Below are positions 33,256-43,957 of a DNA stretch of 64,000 nt, one piece after another. Below the pieces are notes generated by a model. It ran no database searches. It was given only the letters and a program-made list of their open reading frames with translations, and was not told the DNA's origin. How positions within the stretch are numbered: the stretch's first letter is position 1; the number at the start of each line of letters is the position of its first letter. Position numbers and translations under genes: made by a program. This stretch comes from Stachybotrys elegans (taxonomy: Eukaryota > Ascomycota > Sordariomycetes > Hypocreales > Stachybotryaceae), in assembly GCA_020746835.1 (NCBI GenBank), contig JAGPNK010000003.1:2232001-2296000 (forward strand). Direction: 5' to 3'.

Positions 33256-34441
33256 CTAGCCCGTGTCCTCGCGTCGGTAATATGTCACGCTGACGCGTTG
33301 CGACTTGTATATGACACCCGGCCGCTGCACCGCGTTCAGCTCCACCTCGCTCTCCGAGCCTTCGGGGATGCTAAAGCCGGCGATGCGGATACCAGTTTGT
33401 AAATGATCCCTTCCAGAAGACAGCTTGGTATGGCTCCCAACAGTATTGTCGCCGCTGCGCTTCGCCGAGGATCTGACCTCGACGCCGCGGCGGACGAGTG
33501 ACTTGAGAGCAGGCAGACACACCACGATGATGGCGGCAACCAGCTCTGTCATGGACAAAACGTCTGCATATGTTAGCATGTGTGCATGTGTATGTGGCGA
33601 GGAGAAGGGAGTTGCAACTTACAAACGTTGGTCCATGAGTGAATGGCCTGTATCGTGACGAATCGGCTTATGTTGGCGGCCAGTGTTATGATTCCCGAAG
33701 AGAAGATAGCAAGCAGGCCAACCCGATACCTCTTGCTGATCTGCAGGCCGCGAAGCAGAGGAAATGGAAGGGAGAATACTGCGTCACATCAGCTGCTGCC
33801 CGTGTGATTCATCGATATGACAAGACATACTCAGAATGTCCGAGACAATGTTCATGGACCAGTCGATGCGGGTAATGTCCATCGAGGTGAAGCTGCTGCA
33901 AGTGCCGTCAAGGTCCCAGTTGACCGAGACATTGGCGCCACACCAGAAGGTATCGACAAATATGGTTGTAATGGCAAAGCAGGCCACGATGCCCGTCACG
34001 GCGTACAGGACCTTGCGCAGCGTGGGCATGGTGGGCGGGACGAGGCGGTAGTACAGGGCCAGCAGGGCCAGCTTGGGCAGGTAGATGCCCGTGTCGTAGA
34101 AGTAGTTGCCGGCAAAGGACACCTTCATGAGGGCAATCTGCTCGTCGACGGGCTGGTTGGGGTCCCAGTCGTCGGCCATGCCGCCCAGCCTGTATGCCAG
34201 CGTGTCGGTCGTGAAGAGGGCGATGCCGTCGAGGCACGAGGCGACGAGGAGCCAGTCGCTGAGGGTCAGGCGCGTGCGCTGGAGGACGAGGCGCAGGAAC
34301 AGCCGCAGTATCGTGAGGAGGAGGGCCAGAGAGAGGAGCATGGCCTCGACCGGCTGGGAGCATGGCTGCGTGTTAGTCGTGCGGCCGCCTCGCGAGGAGC
34401 GGACGTACAATGACAGCCTTTTGATCAATGCCCCTGGCCAT
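33256..34441 (-). CDS. Fungal rhodopsin-like seven-TM integral membrane protein (paralogue A)
   Basis: Four exons (34441-34409, 34365-33831, 33778-33623, 33563-33256) give 343 residues. The first exon encodes only 11 residues (MARGIDQKAVI). Hydrophobic helices follow (AMLLSLALLLTILRLFLRLV, LSDWLLVASCLDGIALF, LPKLALLALYYRLV, VLYAVTGIVACFAITTIF and others), with the family-type SFAGNYFYDTGIYLPKL and FVDTFWCGANVSVNW segments. The tail after LSMTELVAAIIVVCLPALKS is long and polar. This is the large Sordariomycete family of rhodopsin-domain/integral membrane proteins; functions are mostly unknown and no retinal-binding Lys should be assumed. It is head-to-head with paralogue B (35660-36784). Confidence 0.85.
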
Positions 34442-35659
34442 TTTTCCTTTTTCCTTCTTCTTTTTCAAATGCAAATGCGAAAGGAGTGTGCGTGTACAGC
34501 AACCATGTAACTTGTCACAAGAAGGCAAAAAGCCACTTCACCATAGCGATGATTCAATCATCGCCGTCCCATCAGTGGAGGAATATCAAAGAGGCAGATG
34601 AGCTTGGCAGGGCAGCAGCACTCATCTTGTATCCCGGCGCCACCGGGCTGTTGGCGACAGGGCAGAGGCACAAAGAGAAAGAGACAGGCGATTGTTGGCC
34701 CGGGTGAACTCGACGGCCCTTTGCGATTTTATTACATCGACTCATTCCCGCTGCAGGCCTACATTGCACGTAAGGGAGGTTGTCTGTCGGACCGGTTGCA
34801 TCATTTTAGGCGGCCAAGGATGGCCTCCCCCTCCTGCAAACCCGGGGCAGATACCGAGCCAACCAGGCGTATCATCTTCTCCGCTGTGGCCCGAGGAGAG
34901 GCAGGGCGAGGGGGCGCTCGTATGGCCGGATAAAAAGGCAAAGGGGGGTGCGGGTTGTACGGGATAGGACTAACACGGGAACCTTTGTTTCTCCCTCTCG
35001 TCTTCTCTTCTTCAATCCCCTCCCCCAATCTTCCCTGTCTCGGCACCGGCGGTCCGCCTATGCAGTATCCTCATTAATTGCTGTCGTTTATTGGTTTCCC
35101 CCCGTGTAATTCCCACCCGGACCCTGGACCCAGCCGATGGCACGTCGCTAAGCCCAGACGGTCCATCGAGGCGACCAACACGCAGATTCAATATGCACAT
35201 CCACCTCCAGCTGCCCTATTCAAACCATGCCACCATCAGATGTCTTGCTCTCTTTTCCTGCCTGCTGTCTGTTGTGTCGCATCGGCCGTCGGACAAATTT
35301 CCTGTCGGGATGCCCACTCCGTCCCGTTCCCACTTGTTCTCCCGTCTTGACCATGGGAGCAGTCCTCAGTATTGCATGTTGCAGTATGCTGTTGGTTGTG
35401 CAGTTTCCTTATCTTATTTTACTGGGTTTTGGATGCCAGCTCAAAGCCCGTATCCCGACAATATCTATGCCTGAAAGACACACTACCTCGCTTCCCTTCC
35501 CCTTTCGTATGCGTGTCCTGGCTTTTCCCGTTCTTCTCTCCCTTCTTCCATTATTCTTGCTCGTATTCTCTCTTCTCCCTGCTTCTATGCGTGGCGTTCG
35601 TTGGCTGACACATTGATTACCCTCACCCGTCTCTGCAGCTACCTGAGACGCTTTGCAAT
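34442..35659. promoter_or_regulatory. Bidirectional intergenic region between the rhodopsin-like paralogues
   Basis: About 1.2 kb separates the two divergent start codons. It includes a long pyrimidine tract (about 34987-35042) and T/C-rich sequence just before 35630, typical of fungal leaders on the plus strand. No intervening gene is supported. The two genes could share regulation. Confidence 0.45.
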
Positions 35660-36784
35660 ATGGCCTACTTTATTGACGGTCGGGACTGCATGGTGCGTGA
35701 CTAGTGAACCGTCTTCTATAGCCGCTGTTATAGGATCGCGATGGCTTCCCCGCCCTCTTTTCCATTGACTCACCCATTTCTTCCAGGTCTCGGAGTGGAT
35801 TCTGCTCATCGTGGCCTATGTCTTTGTCGCCCTACGAGTCTACACTCGCCTCGTGCGTCTCCGCCAGAAGCTCGACTGGTCCGACTGGCTTTTGCTGCTG
35901 TCGGCTCTCGATGCTCTCGGCTTGATCATCTGCGACACGCTGACCTACCAGATGGACGTCCTGGACAACTGGGCACCCTCGGTCGCGTTATCCAAGGTAA
36001 CACGGCCGCCGGCTAAAAGCAAAAGCCACCCGCAAATGCCGGCAGTTGGGCTAATCCACGTGTCGGATAGATCTCCTTCGCCTCCAACTACTTCTACGAT
36101 GTAGGCATGGGCTTCCCCAAGCTGAGCATGCTCGCCTTCTACTGGGCCTACTTTCGAGGCAGCATCGGTCCCGGCATGCGCAAGACACTCTACGGCATCA
36201 CCGCCTTTGTCTGCGCCTGCTACACAGCCATCCTGTGGGATGACACATTCTTCTGCGGCAGAGATGTTTCGGTCCAGTGGTCGCAGGAAGAAGGCGCCTG
36301 CAGCGTCTTCTATGCCCCCGAGCCCTTTATCGTCAACTTCACCCTCAACCTTGCCTGCTACCTTGCTGGTACGTACTATAGCCAGGAGACTCGCAATTGT
36401 CCTAGGCCTGCACTGACAATATTTCTTTGCAGTCTATGCCATCCCCCTTATCCTCTTGATACAGGGAGTTTTGAAGGCATCCACCGGCCTTGCCGTGACC
36501 TTTACGCTTGGTACACTGACGATTTTCACAACCGTTATTCGCTTTGCCACTCTCAAGATTGGCACCGGACAGCCCAACCTCGTCTGTAAGTGTCGATCCA
36601 CTCAAATCACTGCCAATCCCACAACTAACCCCCATGGGCAGACCCTCTTAGCATGCTCGAGATGGCCTTGGCTATCATCGTTGTCGCTCTTCCTGGACTT
36701 AAACCTTTGATGAGGTCTACATCCAGCCGTGAACACTCCGTCGAAGAGGCACAGATGGCCCCTGAAATCAAGGATGCCAAATAA
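35660..36784 (+). CDS. Fungal rhodopsin-like seven-TM integral membrane protein (paralogue B)
   Basis: Five exons (35660-35692, 35787-35996, 36071-36368, 36433-36585, 36642-36784) give 278 residues. The first exon is 33 bases (MAYFIDGRDCM), the same length and phase as in paralogue A. Matching blocks include LDWSDWLLLLSALDALGLI, SFASNYFYDVGMGFPKLSM, WDDTFFCGRDVSVQW and LSMLEMALAIIVVALPGLKP. It has one more intron than A and a shorter polar tail (…EIKDAK). It should be a plasma-membrane or endomembrane protein. Function unknown. Whether A and B arose by an inverted local duplication is inference from orientation and shared splice positions. Confidence 0.87.
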
Positions 36785-37188
36785 AATAGACCTTGCTCTA
36801 CCTCCCGCTCTGGGCACTTGTTTGGTTCTGTTTGAGATTGGGTTAATTTGCACATATAGAGCACAGCTTATCTATGCCAAGCAAAGGAAAATGAAGATTG
36901 ATTATCTTTTAAACCAAACTCATTCCTGATCTCCTCATGCAATCTTCAAATTCTGTTCCTGTAGCCCTTTGGGCTTTGTTAAAAGAATCATCTTTAGCGT
37001 ACCTATCAGCGTTGACACTATGAACAAGGGCATGTTCAAGGTCTTTACGGCAGCTTGAAAAGGTCATAACAAAACAATAATATTATTATTTTTACTTCTA
37101 GCCTACCTTGTAACTTCCTAACTTCCTAACCTCTTAACCTCCCTCCTGGCCCTAGCCCTCACCTTGAGCACCCTATCCCGCCTGACTA
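36785..37188. other. Convergent intergenic region
   Basis: About 400 bases between convergent gene ends, AT-rich at 37070-37095 and with a short imperfect CCTAACTT repeat at about 37113-37143. It presumably holds two 3' ends; nothing else is seen. Confidence 0.4.
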
Positions 37189-37893
37189 TTAACCTGAGCA
37201 GGTAGGGTTATAGCCCGGGTGGCCCATCTCAGTCGGATGAACAATCATAATGAAGTCATTTTGCCATATCGGGTTGCCATCGATGCCCATCCACGTGTAA
37301 TAAGTGAAGCCAGCGGCGTTATTTTGGCATCTGTACCAAAGAGCCCACATCATCTGGGCGATGTCGTTGCTCCAGAATCGTCTAACGGCACACTGGTTCT
37401 GGTTTCGAATTTCAAAGTGCAAGTTGTTGACATTAAATACCCATCCCCGGTTCGGACCGACATCGACTTGAGCGCGGCCGTTAGCATCAAATGCATTTGC
37501 GAGGTTAAGAAATGTGGTCCAGTATCGCGAGTAGTCGACTCCATAGCCCGCGATATCCCAGCAGTTGACCCCACGGACATCCTGCCAGTCTTCAACGGGG
37601 AACCGCCGAGCGAGACTGCGTTTATGCTCCTCAGCTGAGAGGGGTCCGTCATAGCCATCATCAAGGTTCGGAATAATGGGCCCGTCCTTTGGAAATACTT
37701 CCAAGTTATACTCAATCAACGAAGCGTTGGTAAAGAGGCCCGAGTCGAGCTTCTCTGCATCGAGGGTGGCAAAGGAAGCGATGAATTGGCCAACGGCAGT
37801 AGTAGTGTTATGAGCCTCTTCGATGGGCAAGGCAGTAACGAGAGTGCTCAGTGCCTTCAGACTGAGAGCCACGGGGAGATTGAAGCGAACCAT
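37189..37893 (-). CDS. Secreted Trp- and Cys-containing protein, unknown function
   Basis: A single-exon gene of 234 residues. MVRFNLPVALSLKALSTLVT is a signal peptide. The first half is acidic and polar with a KR (HKRSLARRFPVEDW) site that could be a Kex2-type propeptide junction near residue 90-98. The second half has four cysteines (VNCWDIAG, NQCAVRR, YRCQNN, PTCSG), many aromatic residues (SRYWTTFLNL, QMMWALWYRC, TYYTWMGIDG) and a His near the end. The pattern of propeptide plus compact Cys-rich domain is common in secreted fungal proteins, including effector candidates. I recognise no named family and assign no activity. Confidence 0.72.
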   Translation of the reverse strand: MVRFNLPVALSLKALSTLVTALPIEEAHNTTTAVGQFIASFATLDAEKLDSGLFTNASLIEYNLEVFPKDGPIIPNLDDGYDGPLSAEEHKRSLARRFPVEDWQDVRGVNCWDIAGYGVDYSRYWTTFLNLANAFDANGRAQVDVGPNRGWVFNVNNLHFEIRNQNQCAVRRFWSNDIAQMMWALWYRCQNNAAGFTYYTWMGIDGNPIWQNDFIMIVHPTEMGHPGYNPTCSG

Positions 37894-39796
37894 GATGTAT
37901 ATCTTGAGTATATCCTGGTTGGGAATAGGATAAGAGACGAGGATGATGCTGAGGGTGAAGAAGCAACTTTTCGAAAAGACAGAGGAATGTAGTACCTATA
38001 ATACTTCTTTACTTCTGGTTTCTGGTCTTTACACAGTCGGGTTTCTTAGCGATAACACACTCTCTTTGGGGATCCACTATAATTAGCCTCGGCGACTCCT
38101 GAATGATACTATTTCCCGTGTACCACCAAGATATCATAGGTGTCAGCAGATCAATTTCGGGTTACCAAAGGTTAGACGAAGACAGCGCTCTAGAGACCCC
38201 CGTATATGTACGAAACTGCCGTTTTAGGATGTTTTCACTTGAACCTCTAAGTATTCTGATGAAAACTCCACATAGCGGTATATTGCTAAGCCTTTCAATA
38301 CAGCTGTTCTGCTCGTTTAGATATTCTGGCCTAGCCTCAATGAGAAACATCTCGGCGAGCATCCTTGTTTCAACTATAAACCAGGACAAAAATACGGGAA
38401 TTCACTCATCACCTCTTTGGACTTTGTCAAATTTTCGGCAGTACAGGGATACCTTCTCATCGTTCCGACCTTGGGTCCCTCGCAGCCCAATATCTTCCAT
38501 CAATGGCATGAATTACAAGCCCTGTGAATGGCCGTCCCTCGTGGCGTTGGTCAGCAGCAGCGCCCTCGCAGCCTTCGTTGGTAGCTCTCCCTCAAAGCCT
38601 TCATCAGAAGCAACAGCGATGCTGACCTTTGTAGCTATACTTCGCAGTCTTCATCAACAGCGCCGCGTAACCTCCGACGAAATCCAAGCCATTATCAACA
38701 GATATCCTCCACAGCCATCGCCAACAGCCTTCGTACATGGCCATCCCTCGCAGCATCCATCACAGACTTGGTCAACAGCAGCAGCGGCAGTCATCCTGGC
38801 CTCGCAGTTATAACAGGGCCTGTGACCCTTGGCTGTACCTCGCAGTGAATGCTGCACATTGTAGGTATTCCGGGTAGCGAACAGCGGAACATCTTGTGGG
38901 CTTCGCCAGCTCGACGGATGGCCTCGTATTTTGTGGCGATCAATTTCTACGAGGGCGAGGTGGATCGTGAACAAACGTGGTCAGCTCCATCATCCGTCAC
39001 CGTTCGAGGGAATCAAGAGCTCGTATCTTTCAAGTCTGCATCATGGCAATTAATTGTCTCTCATGCGTTATCTTTTGTGGCGACCAGTGAACAAATGTGG
39101 CCAGCCTGGGCATTAGTAGTTGATTCAGTACGACACCTACGGTAAGTCTTTTAGCAGCCAAGAAACGCTTGGCCAGTATCATAGAATACAAGCCATTAAC
39201 ATAGAGCAGTTCGTGACGTCTACTTGCCATTGATTGGGTTTCAGAACCGACTGCATCTTATCCGGTGTCATCCTGTAGCACGACGCTAATGACCGACTGA
39301 CGAGAGCATTCGCAATCCAGTAGGGCTCAAAACTGAATCCTAACCAAGGAACTGTCTGTTCTGGATCGCCCAAGCATCTGCTCAAACTGAGATCAGGCAT
39401 CTTCAAGTGGCCCTAGGCCAGTGCAGCTACGTTTCTTGGATGAAGAGCCGATGCGGCATTGACGCTCTTCATGAACAAGGGCCCCAGAAGTATATTCATC
39501 GCCCGCATCTAGAGGGGGAAATGGCCAGTCGAGAGTCAAAAATCCATTCAGAGTGTTGAGTGTCTAGGTTAGGCGACATCCTGCGTTTTCTATGCTGCCA
39601 TGTTAGAGCACTCTAAATGAGTACAAGCGACACATGGCGCAAGCTGCACATGATTATCTTATGTATAGTTTATGTGGCAAGAGTATATACTAATAAATCC
39701 ATATCGAATAGTTGCTAGAACGTAAATTCCGCCTGCTTCCCCGTGTCCCTCCTCCCGGAGCATCATCTCACCCAGAGTCTACCACCGAGGATTTGC
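37894..39796. other. Gene-poor 1.9 kb region
   Basis: No intact gene is supported. A 236-codon plus frame (38103-38813) is driven by low-complexity sequence in its second half. A 75-codon minus frame at 39179-39406 is somewhat protein-like (SRCLGDPEQTVPWLGFSFE) but isolated, with no splice partners found. Confidence 0.4.
38530..38850. repeat. Degenerate repeat region with recurring CTCGCAG and TTGGTCARCAGCAG words
   Basis: The words CCCTCGCAG/CCTCGCAG recur several times and TTGGTCAGCAGCAG (38547-38560) reappears as TTGGTCAACAGCAGCAG (38768-38784). Spacing is irregular and copies are diverged, so this looks like an old minisatellite or low-complexity tract rather than a gene. Confidence 0.35.
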
Positions 39797-40593
39797 TTAG
39801 CAAGTGATGGGGCGCATGCCAGGAGCCTGGTAGGAGCGTCCGTTGTTATCCGGCTGGCCAGAGGAGCCGTAGATGTTAATGACGATGGAGCCGTCGTTCT
39901 GGCTGTAGGCACCAGGGAACGTCTGGGTGTTGCTGGGCGAGTAGTTGCCGCTGCCCGTGACCTGGATCTGCGCGCAAGACGTGTAGAACTGGGCGCCGCC
40001 GGAGCTATAAGCGTTGTGCAGGGCGATCACTTCAACGCGCAGCAGGTACTGGCCAGGGGCGATGCACGAGGGCAAGTTGAAGTAGGCCCAGCCGCCGCTC
40101 TCGAGCAGCCTGTCTACACCCCACTTGCGCGACCCCGTGTCAAAGGCATCCTCGGCAATCTTGAACCACTGCAGGTTGGAGTGCGAGTCGGAGCCGGCAT
40201 TGTTCACCTTGGCGAGCCACGCCGTGACTGGGCCCTTGTGCGAGGCTGCGATCGGGTTGTCCGGGTCGTTGGAGCCCTGAGGGCCGCCCACGATGTGCTG
40301 GTACAGGGCACCGAGACGGGCACCGGCCGGGACGCTGATGACGCGACTGTCACGGCTAGCAACAACACCACAGGTGATATCGCCGGAAGTGACAGACGTC
40401 ACGGGGTTGTTCTGGTTGGGAGCACGAATACCAGCCAGAAGACCCTGGCGTGCTCCGTTGACGGAGAGTTCCTAGGTAGTTACTTGTTAGAGAAATTTTC
40501 AATTGTCGGCAGGCCCGAGAGGCAAACCTGGAAGATGGCATGGCCTTGGACCATGGCCGCAAGGGCCAGAGAGGCGAGAGCAGAGAACTTCAT
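39797..40593 (-). CDS. AA9 lytic polysaccharide monooxygenase
   Basis: Two exons (40593-40528, 40471-39797) give 246 residues. MKFSALASLALAAMVQG is the signal peptide, and cleavage exposes His18 (QG|HAIFQ), the N-terminal copper-binding His of the histidine brace. Family landmarks follow: ITCGVVAS (first disulfide Cys), ASHKGPVTAWLAKV with the second brace His candidate, WFKIAEDAFD, LPSCIAPGQYLLRVEVIALH, and AQFYTSCAQIQVTGSG bearing the axial Tyr region. There is no CBM1 or linker; it ends PGMRPITC. AA9 enzymes oxidatively cleave cellulose or other beta-glucans outside the cell, boosting cellulases such as the GH3 enzyme's pathway. A TATA box lies 80 bases upstream. Confidence 0.92.
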
Positions 40594-40672
40594 AATGAAA
40601 TGTCACGGGGGTGATGTCGACCTGGACAGTGAAGATCAGCGCAACACGGAATGACAACGACGCTTCTGCGAC

Positions 40673-40678
40673 TTTATA
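40673..40678 (-). promoter_or_regulatory. TATA box of the AA9 gene
   Basis: TATAAA on the minus strand (GTATAAAGTCG) lies about 80 bases upstream of the AA9 start codon at 40593. Confidence 0.55.
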
Positions 40679-41880
40679 CTTGGCAACTTGCTAGCAAAAG
40701 GTCTCCCGCACCTGGTATCCTTTGATAAATTGGCTACCTCATTGGGAATCTCGGAACTTGTCCCACAAGGTCGTACGCACAACTGGGCCAATCACGGCGC
40801 GACGAGAAATTATGGAAGAAGGCGCTCCGATTTGCATGCCCGGGCAGGTGATTGATGATCATCAGCATGGATGCGGGTCCTCTGCTGGTTTTCAGTCTTC
40901 CATCTGCATTGTGAAGGTCATGACAGCCTTCAATCTTGCAGGACTTGTAGCAAGCAGCACATTCGGTCCGAAATCCCCAAAGGGCGAGATAAGCATACTG
41001 TGCGGGAGTTCTGGATGGGCTCATCGTCACGAGAGCCTATACATCAATCTTAAATGTAGGTAGGCCCTAAATATCTACATAATACACCTTGCTCCCCGTC
41101 TTCTCCAAGGGAGCAGCACAGTATGATGAAGCATTAAGTGACCGGAGCGTGCTGCAATCAATATGAAACGGCGAGAAGAATTGCTTAAGCCAACAACTTA
41201 CCGGTCCCTGGTATATTCTTTCGATGGAAAGGCTGGAACAGTTCTGTTCCCAAAATCCCAAAATTGTGCTCCCCGTAAATGACTGAGGTCTGGACTGTCG
41301 AGTTGTGATGTCGCATATGGATTAACAACATATACCACATTTGTATGGCCAACTATGACCTTTGAAGTTGGGAGACAAGAGGTAGAAGTGGATTCAACGG
41401 GCGGCAACATCATGTGTGGATCAAAGCCAAGTCAGTGGGGGCTGTTCGGATCTCAGGTAGGGAAGCCAAGATCTCAACCAATCTTGCAGGTGCCTACCAC
41501 GTGAGAGATCCTCACGGCCAACAGAGAATTTTGGCTATGGTTTGAAGATGGCTCGGCCTGGTTCTATCAGCAGGAACCGACAACTATGCGCGTAGGGCAT
41601 TCGCGCTACGGCCGCGCGTGAGCAAAGTCATGGTGGTGCGCCTGATGCTCCCTCTGAGGCATGCCTCTGATTTAACTGGGTCTGGGGTTTCCAAGCCCGG
41701 CAAAGAGGGCTGCCGGGCTCAAGAGATACTGGGCTCGGAGGAATGGTCGGGGAGAGCGGGGGGAAAACTAAGGTCTCAGAAGTTTCCGTTGAGGAAGCGG
41801 TGATGGGCAACCGTCCAATGCCAAAAAATGGCGCACACGGGCGCGGCTGAGCAAGATCTGTTTGCCACGATAGAGCCGCG

Positions 41881-41899
41881 TCCGACCGGGACAATTGTC
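41881..41899. promoter_or_regulatory. Palindromic motif copy 1 (TCCGACCGGGAC-AATT-GTC)
   Basis: TCCGACCGGGACAATTGTC contains the perfect palindrome GACAATTGTC. A near-identical element occurs 2 kb away at 43939 with AATT replaced by GATC, which keeps the palindrome. CCG-containing words are also typical of Zn2Cys6 binding sites. Confidence 0.35.
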
Positions 41900-43938
41900 T
41901 CTTGCTTTGGTTTGCGGCAGCCGTATGCATGTCCCGCGCGACCAGGGCGCAGACCGTTTCCAATACATTGCCGACGAGTCGGATTCTCAGGCCATCGGTC
42001 GGTCAATGTGGCTGAGTGGTGAGTCCGGTGCGGGTGTGTTTGAGACGGCGCTGTGTGTGGCTGGTCCAGACCAAGGTCAGGACGCGGGTGCAGCCCGAGC
42101 CTGTCCCAATTGGTAAGACGTACTCGGTCCAAGGCGGGCCGTCGACTAACGGCGCACACTATTTTGAGATGAGGAAGGACGTGGAAGGTCGGGGGCCAAG
42201 GTGGGTGAGCATCGCATCTCCTGAACAGCTGTTTGGCGAATATGCAGGGGAGGATTCTGATACTAGGCAGGGCGCGCAGAACCAATTCGGCCATCGTAGA
42301 CCAAAATAACCTGAACAGTTCTGTGAGACGTGGCTCGTTGCGTGTGTCCATCCCTGGTCACAGCGGTTTCGCCATCAGGTGCAAGGCCGATGTTTCTTCT
42401 ACCAAGCCACCTTCTCATGCTGCTAGACGGTGATGCGACACGCAGAAATCTTCCGCAGGGGCTCAGCCCTTCGTCCGGGGCGTCAGCGACGGACGTCCAG
42501 ATCCCTCCGTCTCCATGTTTCGGCTGATGATGACGGCGGGTCCAACGCATCCCAGAGTTCGAGACGGAGGAATTGGGAGTCAGGACGGTAGCGACCCACT
42601 GAGAGCCGCACTGTACGGAAGATGGAAGCCAGGCCGTGGGAGCGTGTGAGTGGGCGCCGGCTTGCCACCTCTAGCAGGATCGGAGAACATGGCTGCTCAA
42701 CTGGACAGACGGCCTGGGGCCCTCGGTTGGAGGTTGCCACGAGCCAGCATTGCCTGTTTGCACAAGGACAAGGTCAGCGGCCCCTCTCGGCGTTGTGATT
42801 GGGGCTCTCCACAGACAAGAGATGGCAGCGCAGGTGACCGGAGAGAGAGAGGAGTAGAGGGCGCTTGTTTGGATGTAGGGCGGATTCCGTACCGACACCG
42901 TTCGCAAGCCTTGCGCCCGTGAGAATGTTGGTTGACTCCTCCTGCCTTCGAGGCAGGAACACAGGAGCAGGAGTTGTACCCATGCTGGTCCTGCTCCCTC
43001 AGGCAGAACTTGTGCGACGGGCGCAATGACTACTAGGTACTAAGGTACCTAATCATGGCCCTCGGCAATGAACGTGAAGCCATCCATCGGAATATTCCAT
43101 TCCCAATGAACTCTGCTAATACCAGCTGCGGGCGCCATTTGGTGTTCCGTGTACCGCGTGCTCGCTACTCAGGTAAGACAGCCTAACCAGACCTGCTAAA
43201 TCCCCACTTGACGAAAGCGCCGACCATGCTGACGGACTCGGGTTCGGGGTCATCATTGGGACATGAAAACAACGTGGGAGCTGCCATTCGCCGGTGTCTA
43301 CCCCAGGTTATTTGCCAAACAAAGGACGAATGTGGAAGTGCGTGGCAGGAGTCTGACCCTGCCTGGGAATGGCGCGCAGGGGTGGGTTGTGCGCGGCATC
43401 CGCCCAAACCGCGTTGCGCTGCACCTGGGCTCCGGAAAGCCTCCTGCAGGCCCGGACTCGTCCCACAGGGGACACGGTGCGACTACACTGTCCACAGTCC
43501 ACAAGGACTGGGTGGCCACCCGGTCTACTGGGCCACGGTCATCTTGCCAGTGCAGCTTATCGCCACAGGCCCATCCCAGCCAGGCAACGCGACGTGGGCA
43601 AAGAAGCGATACAGCATAGAGCAATCATAGGCGCAATAGCAAGCGCAGGCAACATGAAGGCTTCTCTGGGCGTGGGAAAATGTAGGTCAAATCCCTCCCG
43701 GAAAACCCTCACATGGAGACGAGATGACCGAGCGAGGGAGCTAGGCGTTCCCCCGCCTTAGCCCACTTCGCCCTCCGCATTTCGTCGAAAGAGCTTCGTC
43801 ACTTGTCACAAGCCCGTGGGGTGCGGTCGACCCGCCCAAATCCCCCCTATGTACTCCGTACCTCGGAAAAGCTGGATCAGAGTGCTTCGATGCAGTCCAC
43901 CTGGCGCGTCCATTATCACAATTGCAATCATAGGACCG

Positions 43939-43957
43939 TCCGACCGGGACGATCGTC
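43939..43957. promoter_or_regulatory. Palindromic motif copy 2 (TCCGACCGGGAC-GATC-GTC)
   Basis: TCCGACCGGGACGATCGTC differs from the copy at 41881 at two positions only, and both changes preserve the inner palindrome GACGATCGTC. Flanking sequence is unrelated. Confidence 0.35.

Noticed and set aside
37100..37160. CCTAAC-like repeats suggesting a telomere
   Set aside because: The units are irregular (CCTAACTT, CCTCTTAACC) and internal; they are not TTAGGG/CCCTAA arrays.
38103..38813. 236-codon plus frame
   Set aside because: The second half is repeat-driven Ser/Gln/Ala sequence and there is no motif or splice context.
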